Shown here piece after piece: positions 26,246 through 34,605 of a stretch of 64,000 nt of DNA; the first letter of the stretch is position 1; every line of letters starts with the position of its first letter. The DNA is from Neobacillus cucumis (GTDB lineage Bacteria; Bacillota; Bacilli; Bacillales_B; DSM-18226). The DNA is taken from NCBI RefSeq assembly GCF_016107705.1, contig NZ_JAEHGC010000016.1:1-64000 (forward strand). The letters run 5' to 3'. A program made the position numbers and the translations under genes. A model generated the notes under the pieces. The model did not search any database. It was given only the letters and a program-made list of their open reading frames with translations, and was not told where the DNA came from.

Positions 26246-26607
26246 ATATCATTGTACGGGAACTGTGAGGAATAGTTGTTAAACTGTTGATACGCCTGAT
26301 CCAGTTTTTGTTGTTCTTCAGCTTCAAGCTTGTACCAGCCGCTTTGAAACATTAAATGATAGAGCTCACGGCAGCTTTGGTGGGTTTCGTTTAGAATTTG
26401 AAGTAAGTCGTTATGTAGCTGCTGATGACTTGCTTCCCGAATAGCAATATTTAAACTGTCCGTTATATATTTACAGGTGCTGAGGCCATCATTCAGAAAG
26501 TCCCGGTCGTTCATTTCAGGTCCTTTTACTTTGGGCAATTGACCTGTTTGCGGGTTTGCGATTTGATTTGGGCTTTGCGACTGCTGGCTTTGTTGATTTT
26601 GCATCAT
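26230..26607 (-). CDS. CotF-family spore coat protein
   Basis: The 125-residue protein has a Gln/Ser/Pro-rich N-terminus (about 1-30) and a helical coat-F/ferritin-like region with MNDRDFLNDGLSTCKYITDSLN, a signature of CotF-type spore coat proteins. It is the second gene of a pair on the minus strand, 18 bp after the first. The GGGAGGT ribosome site is clear. It is presumably expressed in the mother cell and deposited on the spore. Confidence 0.8.
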   Translation of the reverse strand: MMQNQQSQQSQSPNQIANPQTGQLPKVKGPEMNDRDFLNDGLSTCKYITDSLNIAIREASHQQLHNDLLQILNETHQSCRELYHLMFQSGWYKLEAEEQQKLDQAYQQFNNYSSQFPYNDISPVN

Positions 26608-26625
26608 TCTACATAAACCTCCCTA

Positions 26626-26916
26626 CTAAATTTGTGATTGTTGCATTTGATGTGTTTGCTGTGGTTTCGGGATACTTGCCATCGCCATATTGTTATTAAC
26701 CTGAAGGTGAGTAAGCAATCTTTGATAATGATTTTGATGCATTCTCCCCGCTTTATCGAGTGCCTGTTTAAATTGTGGATTGGTTGCTTGTTGGGCGAGA
26801 TGATGAAATTTCTTAAAAGCCAAAAGTTCCCAAGATAGCACGTCTTTAATGTAAAGAAGGTCCTTAGTTGTAATTGCCCTTGGAGGAAAGGGAATAGGTG
26901 GTTGATTATTTTGCAT
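26626..26916 (-). CDS. Small CotF-like/ferritin-like spore coat protein
   Basis: ATG 26916 follows AAAGGAGT; a longer in-frame start at 26934 lacks a ribosome site. The 96-residue product has a two-helix ferritin-like region (KDLLYIKDVLSWELLAFKK ... FKQALDKAGRMHQNHYQRLL) and a Gln/Met-rich tail. It pairs with the CotF-family gene downstream, as such genes often occur in tandem in Bacillaceae. Sporulation expression is inferred from family. Confidence 0.72.
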   Translation of the reverse strand: MQNNQPPIPFPPRAITTKDLLYIKDVLSWELLAFKKFHHLAQQATNPQFKQALDKAGRMHQNHYQRLLTHLQVNNNMAMASIPKPQQTHQMQQSQI

Positions 26917-27104
26917 GACAAAAACTCCTTTCAACTTTTGTTTCTATCTATAGACTTCACCAATACACTCCGTTTTATGAAATGTGCTTGAAAAGAACTT
27001 CTTTTCTACGACTTTTTGCTTAATTTAAGAGAAATTTGTCGAAAAATCCATCGTTTCCATGTATAATTACAACTTGTGACCACCTAAAAAAGGAGGAATG
27101 CATT

Positions 27105-27488
27105 ATGATGGAATGGACATTAGCGGGCTTGTTTGGAGTCTCAGTATTGCTTTTAATTATTTCGCTGACAAAAACAGCTCAAGCTACAAAAGCACAGAAT
27201 AAAGGAATTGATTTAGTTCACGTTGAGGTTATGAAAGAAATCAATGATTTGCAAGAATCAATTCGGAATATTGAGCTTGATATTGAAGTTGTCATGAATG
27301 AAGCAGGAGTTGAACTTTCTCCTAAGGAAAAAGTGTTTATGCGTGAAATACTAGACTTATATAAACGCAATTATTCAATTGAAAGCATTGCTGAGAGAAA
27401 ACAGGTTTCTGCAGAAGAAATTAAAGAACTTCTTGCTCCTTACCTAAGATCTAAGGATGAAAGGAGAAGTATTTCAAATGCGGGTTAA
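27105..27488 (+). CDS. Small membrane-anchored protein with coiled coil and C-terminal HTH-like region
   Basis: ATG 27105 lies 8 nt after AGGAGG. The 127-residue protein has one N-terminal membrane helix (about 5-22), a coiled-coil stretch (EVMKEINDLQESIRNIELDIE) and a C-terminal segment (YSIESIAERKQVSAEEIKELL) resembling a helix-turn-helix. I do not recognise a characterised homologue. Its 3' end overlaps the next gene by 11 nt, so the two are coupled. Confidence 0.75.
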   Translation: MMEWTLAGLFGVSVLLLIISLTKTAQATKAQNKGIDLVHVEVMKEINDLQESIRNIELDIEVVMNEAGVELSPKEKVFMREILDLYKRNYSIESIAERKQVSAEEIKELLAPYLRSKDERRSISNAG

Positions 27489-27972
27489 TCTATTGACCAG
27501 TTTTGCAGCAGGGATTCTTATTTCTACCACGATAAGCGGCGCTGTTTATTTTACCAATAAAACAGAAGCTTCAACTAAACCTGTCAAGGTAACTGAACAA
27601 ACCAAAACGGTGACCGTTCAGCCAACAGAAGATGAGATGAAAACCAAGCTTGCAGCAGCAGGTTATGTTGTTCAAACAAAAGCTGATTATGATAAAAATC
27701 TAAATGATGCCAAAGCAGCTGCCCAAAAGGCAGCACCGGCAGATGACAATCAATCGAAAAAAACAGTTTACAGAGTTGTTCTGAATGTAGCAAATGGGAT
27801 GACAAGTATTGATGTCGGCAGGGCACTTGAAAAAGCAAAAATCATTGATAATGCTTTTAAATTCTCGAAAGATATTGAGAAAAAAGGAATTGAAAACAAG
27901 TTACGACCAGGTACATTTGTAGTGGATAGTAACATGTCCCGTGACCAGATTATTTCAACGATATTTAAATAA
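27478..27972 (+). CDS. YceG/MltG-like C-terminal domain protein, truncated form
   Basis: The start ATG 27478 overlaps the preceding gene. The 164-residue protein has an N-terminal anchor (about 3-25), a Lys/Thr/Ala-rich linker and a C-terminal region with LRPGTFVVDSNMSRDQIISTI, the LysM-like module seen in MltG. It lacks the large catalytic part of MltG, so it is unlikely to be a transglycosylase; a cell-wall binding role is plausible. A strong terminator follows. Confidence 0.75.
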   Translation: MRVNLLTSFAAGILISTTISGAVYFTNKTEASTKPVKVTEQTKTVTVQPTEDEMKTKLAAAGYVVQTKADYDKNLNDAKAAAQKAAPADDNQSKKTVYRVVLNVANGMTSIDVGRALEKAKIIDNAFKFSKDIEKKGIENKLRPGTFVVDSNMSRDQIISTIFK

Positions 27973-27989
27973 TTATTTTTTTAAAATTA

Positions 27990-28037
27990 AAATCCCTACA
28001 TGATTAGCTTTTGCTAAGTTTTGTAGGGATTTTTTTG
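27990..28037 (+). terminator. Terminator after the MltG-like gene
   Basis: AAATCCCTACA (27990-28000) pairs with TGTAGGGATTT (28022-28032), with an inner TTAGC/GCTAA stem, followed by T residues. Confidence 0.9.
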
Positions 28038-28039
28038 TA

Positions 28040-28320
28040 TTAAGAGATATACACGTTAGAACATTTTACATCTTTATTATGAGTGTATAGCCTATTGCTA
28101 AGGTCTGATCATCCTTTAATTTATTTTTACCTTAGAGAAGGAGTGCTCATATATTAGCAGATGGTCTTTTCTTATTTATAAATATTTAACTTTTTTTGTA
28201 AAAATATGATGTTTGTCCATTCCATCCTTGTACTAAAAAAATATAAATACAACGTGAGAGTGTTTTTCTTCCAGATCATTCTTGAATGAGTTAAATCCTT
28301 CAAAATACATTGAGGATAGG
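28040..28320. other. Intergenic region upstream of the ATP-grasp gene
   Basis: This A+T-rich spacer holds no convincing coding sequence. Its main feature is a sigma-K-like promoter at 28129-28156. Confidence 0.5.
28129..28156 (+). promoter_or_regulatory. Sigma-K-like promoter of the ATP-grasp gene
   Basis: ACC at 28129-28131 and CATATATTA at 28148-28156 are 16 bp apart, matching the sigma-K pattern (mACm ... CATAnnnTA). The leader to the start would be about 160 nt. The same pattern is found divergently for the Mur-ligase gene at 32423-32451. Confidence 0.5.
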
Positions 28321-29574
28321 ATGATAAAGCTAATGAAAACCATAGTTTTTATTGAAACTAGTAAATCTGGGTCGAGTAGAGAAGCAATTAAAGCAGCAGA
28401 ACGACTTGGCTTTTTTACAGTGTTATTTACCAATAAATCAAAATTCATTGAACAAAGAACAGAATTTCCCGATGTACATCAAATGATATTAGTGAAATTA
28501 TCCAATTACGATTTATTAAAAGAAAACATCATCAAGTTACAAAAACAAGGTAAACAAGTAAAAGGTATTATGAGTTTTGTAGATCCTTTTGTCCATACGG
28601 CCGCTACCTTATCAAAAGAATTTTGTTGCAGTGTTGTCTCTGTTGATCCAATTTTAAAAATGGAAAATAAAGTTTTAACTCGTAAACTCCTCAAAAACCA
28701 CAGCATAACTCCTAAATACGCAATATATACACAAGATAAGTCCTTAAAGAATTTTATTAAAAAATACAAGAGATATTTACCCCTTATAGTAAAATCTCCA
28801 TTATCTAACGGATCAAAAGATGTTCTCTTGGCAAATGACGAGAAGGAATTTAAGGCTGCGATAAAACAATTATTAAAGAAAAATGAACAGGTTTTGATTG
28901 AGGAGTATCTAACAGGACCTCAATATTTAGTTGAAGCTTTAGTACACAATGGAAATGTGCATATTGTCGCAATAATCGAACAAACAATCAATTTGATTCA
29001 ACGATTTATCGTAACTGGTTATAGTTTATTTGTGGATATCGAACAAGCTTTTTACGATAAAATCCATGATACAGTAAGTTCCGTTTTAAAGGTTTTTCGA
29101 ATGGAAAATGGTGCCTGTCATCTAGAAATGCGCTTAGTACAAGGAGAATTGAAATTAGTTGAAATCAACCCAAGAATCTCAGGTGGTGCAATGAATCGAA
29201 TCATTGAAGTCGGATATGGAATTAATTTAGTAGAGGAAACGATTCAATTAATGTTAGGAAATAAACCAAACCTCACTAAAAAGCAAAAGAAGTATGTATA
29301 TGCACAATATTTAATTGTTGATTCCCTAGGAAGATTAATCAAGGTAAAGGGGAAAAATCGCAGCTCTCAGTATCCCGGTGTAGAAGAGGTGTATATTAAA
29401 CCCCGAAAAGGACGAATCATGCGTCCTCCTTTATCAATGGGGGATCGTTATGGATACATTTTGGCATCCTCAGATGTTAAAGAAGAAGCGAAAAAAATAG
29501 CCAGGAAAGCAGCAAGCGAAATTACTTTCTATCTTGAACCAATAGACAGTTTTCCGGATAGAAATACAATCTGA
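28321..29574 (+). CDS. ATP-grasp carboxylate-amine ligase (amino-acid ligase-like)
   Basis: The start is taken at ATG 28321 behind GAGG. The 417-residue protein has a Rossmann-like N-terminus (TIVFIETSKSGSSREAIKAA), a central ATP-grasp domain (KSPLSNGSKDVLL, IEEYLTGPQYLVEA, EMRLVQGELKLVEINPRISGG) and a C-terminal LAL_C2-like region (GDRYGYILASS). This matches L-amino-acid ligases and related peptide-forming enzymes. It is followed by a YheC/D protein and a divergent Mur ligase-like gene, suggesting a shared amide-bond pathway. Substrates are unknown. Confidence 0.82.
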   Translation: MIKLMKTIVFIETSKSGSSREAIKAAERLGFFTVLFTNKSKFIEQRTEFPDVHQMILVKLSNYDLLKENIIKLQKQGKQVKGIMSFVDPFVHTAATLSKEFCCSVVSVDPILKMENKVLTRKLLKNHSITPKYAIYTQDKSLKNFIKKYKRYLPLIVKSPLSNGSKDVLLANDEKEFKAAIKQLLKKNEQVLIEEYLTGPQYLVEALVHNGNVHIVAIIEQTINLIQRFIVTGYSLFVDIEQAFYDKIHDTVSSVLKVFRMENGACHLEMRLVQGELKLVEINPRISGGAMNRIIEVGYGINLVEETIQLMLGNKPNLTKKQKKYVYAQYLIVDSLGRLIKVKGKNRSSQYPGVEEVYIKPRKGRIMRPPLSMGDRYGYILASSDVKEEAKKIARKAASEITFYLEPIDSFPDRNTI

Positions 29575-29714
29575 AGACATTTTCTATATTCAGTGTGCAA
29601 GTCTGAAGTTAGTTAATCGTGAACTTATAATGATTGAACAAAAATTTTAGTATTGCGATTTTTGAAATGATTATGATTCTAATAGAATTTGAAGAAAGGT
29701 GGTAAAGAAGTATC

Positions 29715-30767
29715 ATGACGCTAATTGGAATGCTTCATCACCGGTCAGATCCAAATAATGTAAAGAAGGCGTATGCTTTTGCCGCTGTAGCAAAAGCTGA
29801 AGGTGTAAACTTTTTTTACTTTACCCTAGGGAAGGTAAATATAAAAAAGAAAAAAATTTTAGGGCGAACATATGAAAACGGCGAGTGGATTGAAAAGGAG
29901 TTTCCCTTTCCTGATGTCATATATAATGCAAGTTCTCCAGTAAGTCATAAAACTGAACAAGTCTTTGATTATTTATCTGAGAGGGTTCCGTTTACAAGTC
30001 ATTCCATCGGAGACAAATTAAGCGTATATAACAGAATAAAACAGGCAAAGGAATTTGAACAATACCTTATTCCTTTTTATAAATTAACTGACATTAAAAT
30101 GTTTTTGGACATGATCAAACATTATGAAAAGGTTATTATTAAGCCGTTGTCTGGACATCAAGGTGGGGGTGTTGTTTATATTGAATATATTGAAAAATAT
30201 GGAATAGAGAGTTACAAAATGAATGAGGCAGGATCGATATCATCTCCAAATGAAAAAGAATTGTTAAACTTGATATCCCAGAAAATTCAGGAACAAGAAC
30301 ACTTAGTACAAAAGTATATTTCAAGTCAAACAGAATCAGGGCATGTTTTTGATTTTCGATTGCATGTTCAAAAAAATGGAGAAGGTAAGTGGGTTATTAC
30401 TTCTATTTATCCAAGAATTGGACGTTTGGGAACCATTACATCAAATATGGGTAGTGGCGGTTATAGTACTTACCAAGACACCTTTTTAAAAATGGAGTTT
30501 GGTGACTCATGGTATGATATTAAAAGGTATCTTGAACAATTTGCGATAAGCTTTTCTAACCATTTTGATTCTTTATATGAAATTCCGTTGGATGAATTGG
30601 GAATTGATGTCGGAATTGATGAAAACCAAAAATTGTGGTTGTTTGAAGTAAATTGGAGGCCAGGTCCACCTAATATATATAGTGTTGAATTAGATGTAGC
30701 TAAAAATACGATCTTATATGCTAAATATTTGGCTGATAAAAATAAACAAAAAAGAGGAAAAAAATAG
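29715..30767 (+). CDS. YheC/YheD family endospore coat-associated ATP-grasp protein
   Basis: The 350-residue protein shows the YheC/D family features: an N-terminal GMLHHRSDPNNVKKAYAFA region, VIIKPLSGHQGGGVVYIE as ATP-binding loop, FDFRLHVQK, GTITSNMGSGG and LGIDVGIDENQKLWLFEVNWRPGPP (shown in part). B. subtilis YheC and YheD are spore coat-associated and their reaction is unknown. A 140-bp gap separates it from the ATP-grasp gene; a common transcript is likely as no terminator was seen. Ribosome site AAAGGTGG is rather distant (12 nt). Confidence 0.85.
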   Translation: MTLIGMLHHRSDPNNVKKAYAFAAVAKAEGVNFFYFTLGKVNIKKKKILGRTYENGEWIEKEFPFPDVIYNASSPVSHKTEQVFDYLSERVPFTSHSIGDKLSVYNRIKQAKEFEQYLIPFYKLTDIKMFLDMIKHYEKVIIKPLSGHQGGGVVYIEYIEKYGIESYKMNEAGSISSPNEKELLNLISQKIQEQEHLVQKYISSQTESGHVFDFRLHVQKNGEGKWVITSIYPRIGRLGTITSNMGSGGYSTYQDTFLKMEFGDSWYDIKRYLEQFAISFSNHFDSLYEIPLDELGIDVGIDENQKLWLFEVNWRPGPPNIYSVELDVAKNTILYAKYLADKNKQKRGKK

Positions 30768-30898
30768 TATTTGCTTTTATCCCGTCATGCAGCCTAAGGC
30801 TGCATTTTTTCTATAGGAAAAAGGATTTTTATTACATTTAAGGCTTAGAGAATAAGAGGCCTACTTTAGGCAATATTCGCGATTTTAAAAAAAAGACG

Positions 30899-30924
30899 AT
30901 TTGATTCAATCGTCTTTTCTAATA
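30899..30924 (-). terminator. Weak hairpin after the Mur-ligase-like gene
   Basis: AAGACGATTTGAT (30893-30905) faces ATTCAATCGTCTTTT (30905-30919), giving an AAGACGATTgAAT-type stem; on the minus strand it is followed by T residues (AAAAAAA on plus at 30886-30892). Confidence 0.6.
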
Positions 30925-30935
30925 TCTATTATAAT

Positions 30936-32321
30936 CTATCCATTACTTCTTAAATATTCGATCACATCATCGAAGTCTGAGTCATTCCCGCCTGTTTTGA
31001 AATAAACAATGTCATTTGGGATTAAAAATGAATCAAAAAATCGTTTCATTTCATCTGCATCTGAAAAATGATAAACATTATTCGGATTTATTCCCGCCTC
31101 TATGGCTGGCTTTGCAAAATCTTTTGCAATGAATCCTTTGGTGATAAGAACATCGATCCCCAAATCACCGAGTAAATGTCCTGCTTTTTCGTACTCTTCA
31201 TCTGCATATTGACCCAATGCTGCCATTCTTCCCAGGACAGCAATTTTTCTTTGGGATGGCAAAGCTATACTGCATAATGTTTCTAAGCCTTTTCTTAAGG
31301 AAGCGGGATTTGACTTCCAAGTATCATCCACCAACGTAATTTGTTTTCGTCCCTCAATTATTTGAAAATGGGATCCCATATGATGAAAAGAAGATAATCT
31401 CTTTAAAGCATAGTGAAGATCCACGCCTAAGATTGCAGCGGCGGCTAATGCAGCGGTGGCATTATATACATTATGCTCACCAAGTCCTGGTATAAATCCT
31501 TTAAATTCACTTTCCTTATATTTAATCCTGAATCTCATGCCGGATGAATTATATTGACATTTTTTAATCCTAAAAATAGCGTCCCTGTTTTTACCGAAAG
31601 TTATAATCCCTCCCTTAAAACTAGAAGTATCAATGAGCTTAAGATATGGGTCGTCTGTATTTAGGATGAGTGTCCCCTTGTTGTTCATACCTTGCATTAT
31701 TTTTGCCTTTTCTGCTAGATAATCATCAAATGATCGAAATTTATCCGTATGATCCACATCAATCATTGTCATAATCCCAATATTCGGGTAAAAATACCTA
31801 CAGGATTCCATCATATCCCCTTTTGAAGATACAGCTGTTTCAAATACTGCAACATCCGTATGTTCATCTATTCCCATTAAATAAGGAAGGTTGTAATAAC
31901 TGGCATTTTTGCTGGATATTGTGGCCTGGACATTGTTTGTTTCTTCTAAAATGTGTTTTAGCATTTCTTTGGTAGTAGACTTCCCACATGTACCCGTAAT
32001 GGCGACTACAGGAATGTTAAACAGGTGCCTGTAATACGAAGTGAATTTAAAGAAAGAGTCATTTAGGTCCTTTACCATAATGATTTGCTCAGGATTTAAT
32101 CTATCCATATAAGAAAATGGTGTATCAGTAACGATAAAAACATTCTTGTAATCTTTAATGGATTCAACAGGAACCTCTCTATTGTTCCAACGAAAATATA
32201 ATGTATGACTTCTAATTTCATATCTGTCATAAGTGACCGTTTTGATTCTTATACCTTTTTGCTTTTCATTGGGCTGAATGTTCATTGCATTTAAAATGTT
32301 CTCCAATAATAATGTCCTCAA
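30936..32321 (-). CDS. Mur ligase family protein (MurF-like)
   Basis: The start is most likely TTG 32321: AGGAGG sits 6 nt upstream, while ATG 32357 abuts its own GAGGAG. The 461-residue product has a Mur ligase P-loop TGTCGKSTT (about 109-117), the central domain with FETAVSSKGDM and DVDHTDKF, LNTDDPYL, and the GLGEHNVYNATAALAAA motif. It differs from the cell's main MurF by context and a divergent N-terminus. Mur ligases form amide bonds via acyl phosphates, as do the neighbouring ATP-grasp enzymes. The substrate is unknown. Confidence 0.85.
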   Translation of the reverse strand: MRTLLLENILNAMNIQPNEKQKGIRIKTVTYDRYEIRSHTLYFRWNNREVPVESIKDYKNVFIVTDTPFSYMDRLNPEQIIMVKDLNDSFFKFTSYYRHLFNIPVVAITGTCGKSTTKEMLKHILEETNNVQATISSKNASYYNLPYLMGIDEHTDVAVFETAVSSKGDMMESCRYFYPNIGIMTMIDVDHTDKFRSFDDYLAEKAKIMQGMNNKGTLILNTDDPYLKLIDTSSFKGGIITFGKNRDAIFRIKKCQYNSSGMRFRIKYKESEFKGFIPGLGEHNVYNATAALAAAAILGVDLHYALKRLSSFHHMGSHFQIIEGRKQITLVDDTWKSNPASLRKGLETLCSIALPSQRKIAVLGRMAALGQYADEEYEKAGHLLGDLGIDVLITKGFIAKDFAKPAIEAGINPNNVYHFSDADEMKRFFDSFLIPNDIVYFKTGGNDSDFDDVIEYLRSNG

Positions 32322-32661
32322 AATGTTCCTCCTAAGTTCCTTTTTTGAATAAGGCATCTCCTCAATAATGCTGTTTTATATAGGAATAAGTGATCGAATC
32401 ACTTTGAATTCAATAGCTAATGTATCATATGACATGTCCCACAATGCAGGTGTGTGATAAATACTCAGGAAATTAGCGGAAAATGAATAATTGTTAGTCA
32501 TAAACCTATGAGCCTTTAGAATTTGAATAGCTATTTTGCATAAGCTTATTTATTAACTTAGTAATGTCAGGCTTTAGTGCTGCCACTTCAATTTTTCACT
32601 AAACTTTTTCAAGTTTTGAAAATTCATCTGCCTTCATACATATTTAATGGAGGTGTCGAGA
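32322..32661. other. Intergenic region between Mur-ligase and zinc-ribbon genes
   Basis: About 340 bp without a convincing gene. It contains the minus-strand sigma-K-like promoter at 32423-32451; the rest is A+T-rich with nothing further recognised. Confidence 0.5.
32423..32451 (-). promoter_or_regulatory. Sigma-K-like promoter of the Mur-ligase gene
   Basis: On the minus strand ACC (32451-32449) and CATATGATA (32431-32423) are 17 bp apart, fitting the sigma-K -35/-10 pattern. It lies about 100 nt upstream of the TTG start. With the promoter at 28129 this implies mother-cell expression of the whole cluster. Confidence 0.5.
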
Positions 32662-32985
32662 TTGAGACATAAAACGAGTGAAATTGAGTGTCTTGTATGC
32701 AACGGGATTCATTTTCGAAAAGGTTATTTTGTTCCGGAATATGAAAAGTATGATGATCTAACAAAATATAATGAAGAAGCAGAAGGGAAAATAAAATTCT
32801 TTTTGCATTCAGAAGAGAAGAATCCATTATTAAATGTTCCCGAGCAAACGGATTTATTTTCTTACATTTGTGAGGATTGCGGTTTTATCATGAATTTTAA
32901 TCAGGAAAAACAAGTTGAGAGTAAGAAGGAGGAGCGAATGAGAAAACAAAGGCAAAAAATGTATGATTGGACTAAATTTAAATAG
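32662..32985 (+). CDS. Small zinc-ribbon protein
   Basis: TTG 32662 is the preferred start: GGAGGTG lies just upstream, overlapping the alternative ATG 32647. The 107-residue protein has two CxxC knuckles, CLVC near residue 10 and CEDC near residue 73, separated by a 60-residue insert, and a Lys/Arg-rich tail. This layout suggests a zinc ribbon, possibly binding nucleic acid. The specific function is unknown. A terminator follows. Confidence 0.7.
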   Translation: MRHKTSEIECLVCNGIHFRKGYFVPEYEKYDDLTKYNEEAEGKIKFFLHSEEKNPLLNVPEQTDLFSYICEDCGFIMNFNQEKQVESKKEERMRKQRQKMYDWTKFK

Positions 32986-33022
32986 TACCTAAAATGAAGA
33001 GGCATGTGTATGGAACAAAAAG

Positions 33023-33057
33023 GGCTAGACACGATTATTTGTAGTGTCTAGTCTTTT
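33023..33057 (+). terminator. Terminator after the zinc-ribbon gene
   Basis: GGCTAGACAC (33023-33032) pairs with GTGTCTAGTC (33044-33053), one G-U, followed by T residues. Confidence 0.85.
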
Positions 33058-33126
33058 CTGATACAAGCATCAACAATTTAGCAGGGAGTCATGCGTCCAT
33101 TTTGTTCCGGAAAATGTTTCAATCGC

Positions 33127-33163
33127 AAAAAAGGTAAGCACAAGAATGTGCTCACCTTTTTTA
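33127..33163. terminator. Strong bidirectional terminator-like hairpin
   Basis: AAAAAAGGTAAGCACA (33127-33142) pairs with TGTGCTCACCTTTTTT (33147-33162), one mismatch, with a 4-nt loop. A and T tracts on both sides allow either strand. Confidence 0.85.
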
Positions 33164-33398
33164 ATACAATGTGGGAATTAGAACATACTTTTGGAATACT
33201 CAATGCTTATGTTAAAGCCAGCGTTCTCAACATAGACCTAAACCTGGTGTCGACTTTTTCCATTAGGAAGGCAGCTTTAATGACCAGTGAAATCATTAAT
33301 GATAATAAGCTAAAAAGTGTATTCAATATATATCCCTCCACATTGAAAATTAGTGTTAAAAATAACACTTGTTTTATTTTCACTTGGAAAAATGAAAT

Positions 33399-33530
33399 TT
33401 ATTCATTTCCTTCTTTTATTATTTGAGGTCGATCTTCCATTTGTGGTGATTCCTCGAACCAACCGTGCTTAATCTTGATTCCAATTTTAAACATAATAAA
33501 CAAACAGAGGGGGGCAGCACCTTTTTAATT
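33399..33530 (-). pseudogene. Possible 3' remnant of a small membrane protein gene
   Basis: A minus-strand frame ending at TAA 33399 reads KGAAPLCLFIMFKIGIK, then KHGWFEESPQMEDRP and a short tail. A hydrophobic stretch followed by a charged tail looks protein-like, but an upstream stop and no ribosome site argue for a remnant. An internal ATG at 33494 would give 31 residues. Confidence 0.3.
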
Positions 33531-33652
33531 ATTCCAAAAGTGCTAAATACCGAGGAATTGGAAACGTTTGAGAAGGAATTCTCGTACTAAAAAGAGAAGT
33601 AATTAGATATCGATTTTATTTAAGGACATAAAACGTCATCCAAATCTAGAAC

Positions 33653-33665
33653 GCATAAGTTATGC
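33653..33665. promoter_or_regulatory. 13-bp palindrome, candidate enhancer site
   Basis: GCATAA-G-TTATGC lies about 65 bp upstream of the -24 element at 33729, a normal position for an enhancer-binding-protein site. Confidence 0.4.
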
Positions 33666-33728
33666 AATTTATAATAAACTCTTTTTAATTTGAAGTTATA
33701 TTGTTTGATTCATCCACTTTAGTATGTT

Positions 33729-33743
33729 TGGCACGATTATTGC
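33729..33743 (+). promoter_or_regulatory. Sigma-54 (SigL) promoter upstream of a truncated GNAT gene
   Basis: TGGCAC-GATTA-TTGC has the GG and GC dinucleotides exactly 10 bp apart, matching the -24/-12 consensus. The start codon at 33790 is 47 bp downstream. Confidence 0.75.
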
Positions 33744-33789
33744 GTATTAAATATTGAAGAATATTTTTAATAAATGGAGGATGAATTTT

Positions 33790-34203
33790 ATGACAGTTGA
33801 ACAATTGAAGAAGATCAAAATCAGAAGGGCCGTAAAACAAGACCTTTCTACACTATTACCTTTAATGGTGAAGTACATGAACGATTTTTATGAAAGTCCC
33901 CGTAATGACGAAAAAATGCTTAAACATATTTTAAACGAAATTTACAACGACCCAACAAAAGGATTGCAATTTGTGGCAGAAAAAGATAACAAGATTATTG
34001 GATTTGCAACTTTATATTTTACTAATAATGCTGCTGATGTCAAGAAAATCGCTGTGCTGCATGATTTATTTGTAATACCAGAATGTAGAAAAGAGAAAGT
34101 TGAACAAACTCTCTTTAAAACATGTCTTACATTTATTAGAGAAAATGATTTTTTATATATGGTTTGGGAAACGGCTCAAGGTAATCAAAAATTCTATAAA
34201 TAA
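33790..34203 (+). CDS. GNAT acetyltransferase, probably C-terminally truncated
   Basis: ATG 33790 lies 9 nt after GGAGG. The 137-residue frame has GNAT features: an N-terminal IRRAVKQDLSTLLPL segment, a central beta strand (NKIIGFATLYF) and the LHDLFVIPECRKEKVEQTL region in the acetyl-CoA loop position, although the usual RGxGxG is degraded to CRKEKV. The chain stops at GNQKFYK where homologues continue for another 15-20 residues. The gene is probably decaying despite its clean sigma-54 promoter. Confidence 0.6.
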   Translation: MTVEQLKKIKIRRAVKQDLSTLLPLMVKYMNDFYESPRNDEKMLKHILNEIYNDPTKGLQFVAEKDNKIIGFATLYFTNNAADVKKIAVLHDLFVIPECRKEKVEQTLFKTCLTFIRENDFLYMVWETAQGNQKFYK

Positions 34204-34384
34204 TGTTCGTTGAAGTAATTAGTAATTGAGAAAAAGAGTATAGGCTGAGGGATTACCGGAGGCAGTTCTATTTTCTTTCTGACAGTAGACGACTATAAAT
34301 ATCTGTTAGCATTCGATTGTTCAAAAAGTGTAGTAGCTTTTCATAAATGGGCATTTTTATTGAGGTGATGACCAGGTTTAATTA
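34204..34384. other. Non-coding spacer after the GNAT gene
   Basis: No intact frame. Broken coding-like stretches with stops in all plus frames suggest remnant sequence; nothing specific is recognised. Confidence 0.4.
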
Positions 34385-34605
34385 GTGCAAATGTTAAGGG
34401 AGATTTATAAAGGGGTATATCCATTTAGTATGCCAGGAAATATGGACAAAATGGTAAGATTTGTAGTAAATTATAAGTAGATGAGTCGGATTGAGATGTT
34501 AAAGATTTATTAAAGGCACTAGGTATCGCAAAGATAAGTTAGGGTACGGATCCGTTTTTTTAAGAGGGAAAATGGAAAAATTTATTAACTGAAAATCAAC
34601 AATAA
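34385..34605 (+). pseudogene. Degraded unidentified gene with frameshift and stops
   Basis: A frame from 34385 (VQMLREIYKGVYPF, then SMPGNMDKMVRFVVNYK) hits TAG at about 34478; in another frame the sequence continues VKDLLKALGIAKIS, stop, GTDPFF, stop, EGKWKNLLTENQQ, stop at 34605. The protein-like composition across one frameshift and three stops marks a pseudogene. The family is not recognised. Confidence 0.55.

Larger units (their letters stand above)
33058..33789. other. Decayed or non-coding stretch
   Basis: About 730 bp without a convincing intact gene. It contains a strong hairpin (33127-33162), a possible minus-strand remnant (33399-33530), a short plus-strand frame ending near 33590 that reads like a gene tail (PKVLNTEELETFEKEFSY then stop), a 13-bp palindrome (33653) and a sigma-54 promoter (33729). 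The frame 33091-33426 runs through the hairpin and resembles no protein family. Confidence 0.5.

Noticed and set aside
33091..33426. A 111-codon open frame starting MRPFCSGKCF
   Set aside because: It reads straight through a strong terminator hairpin (33127-33162), has no ribosome site and resembles no protein family.
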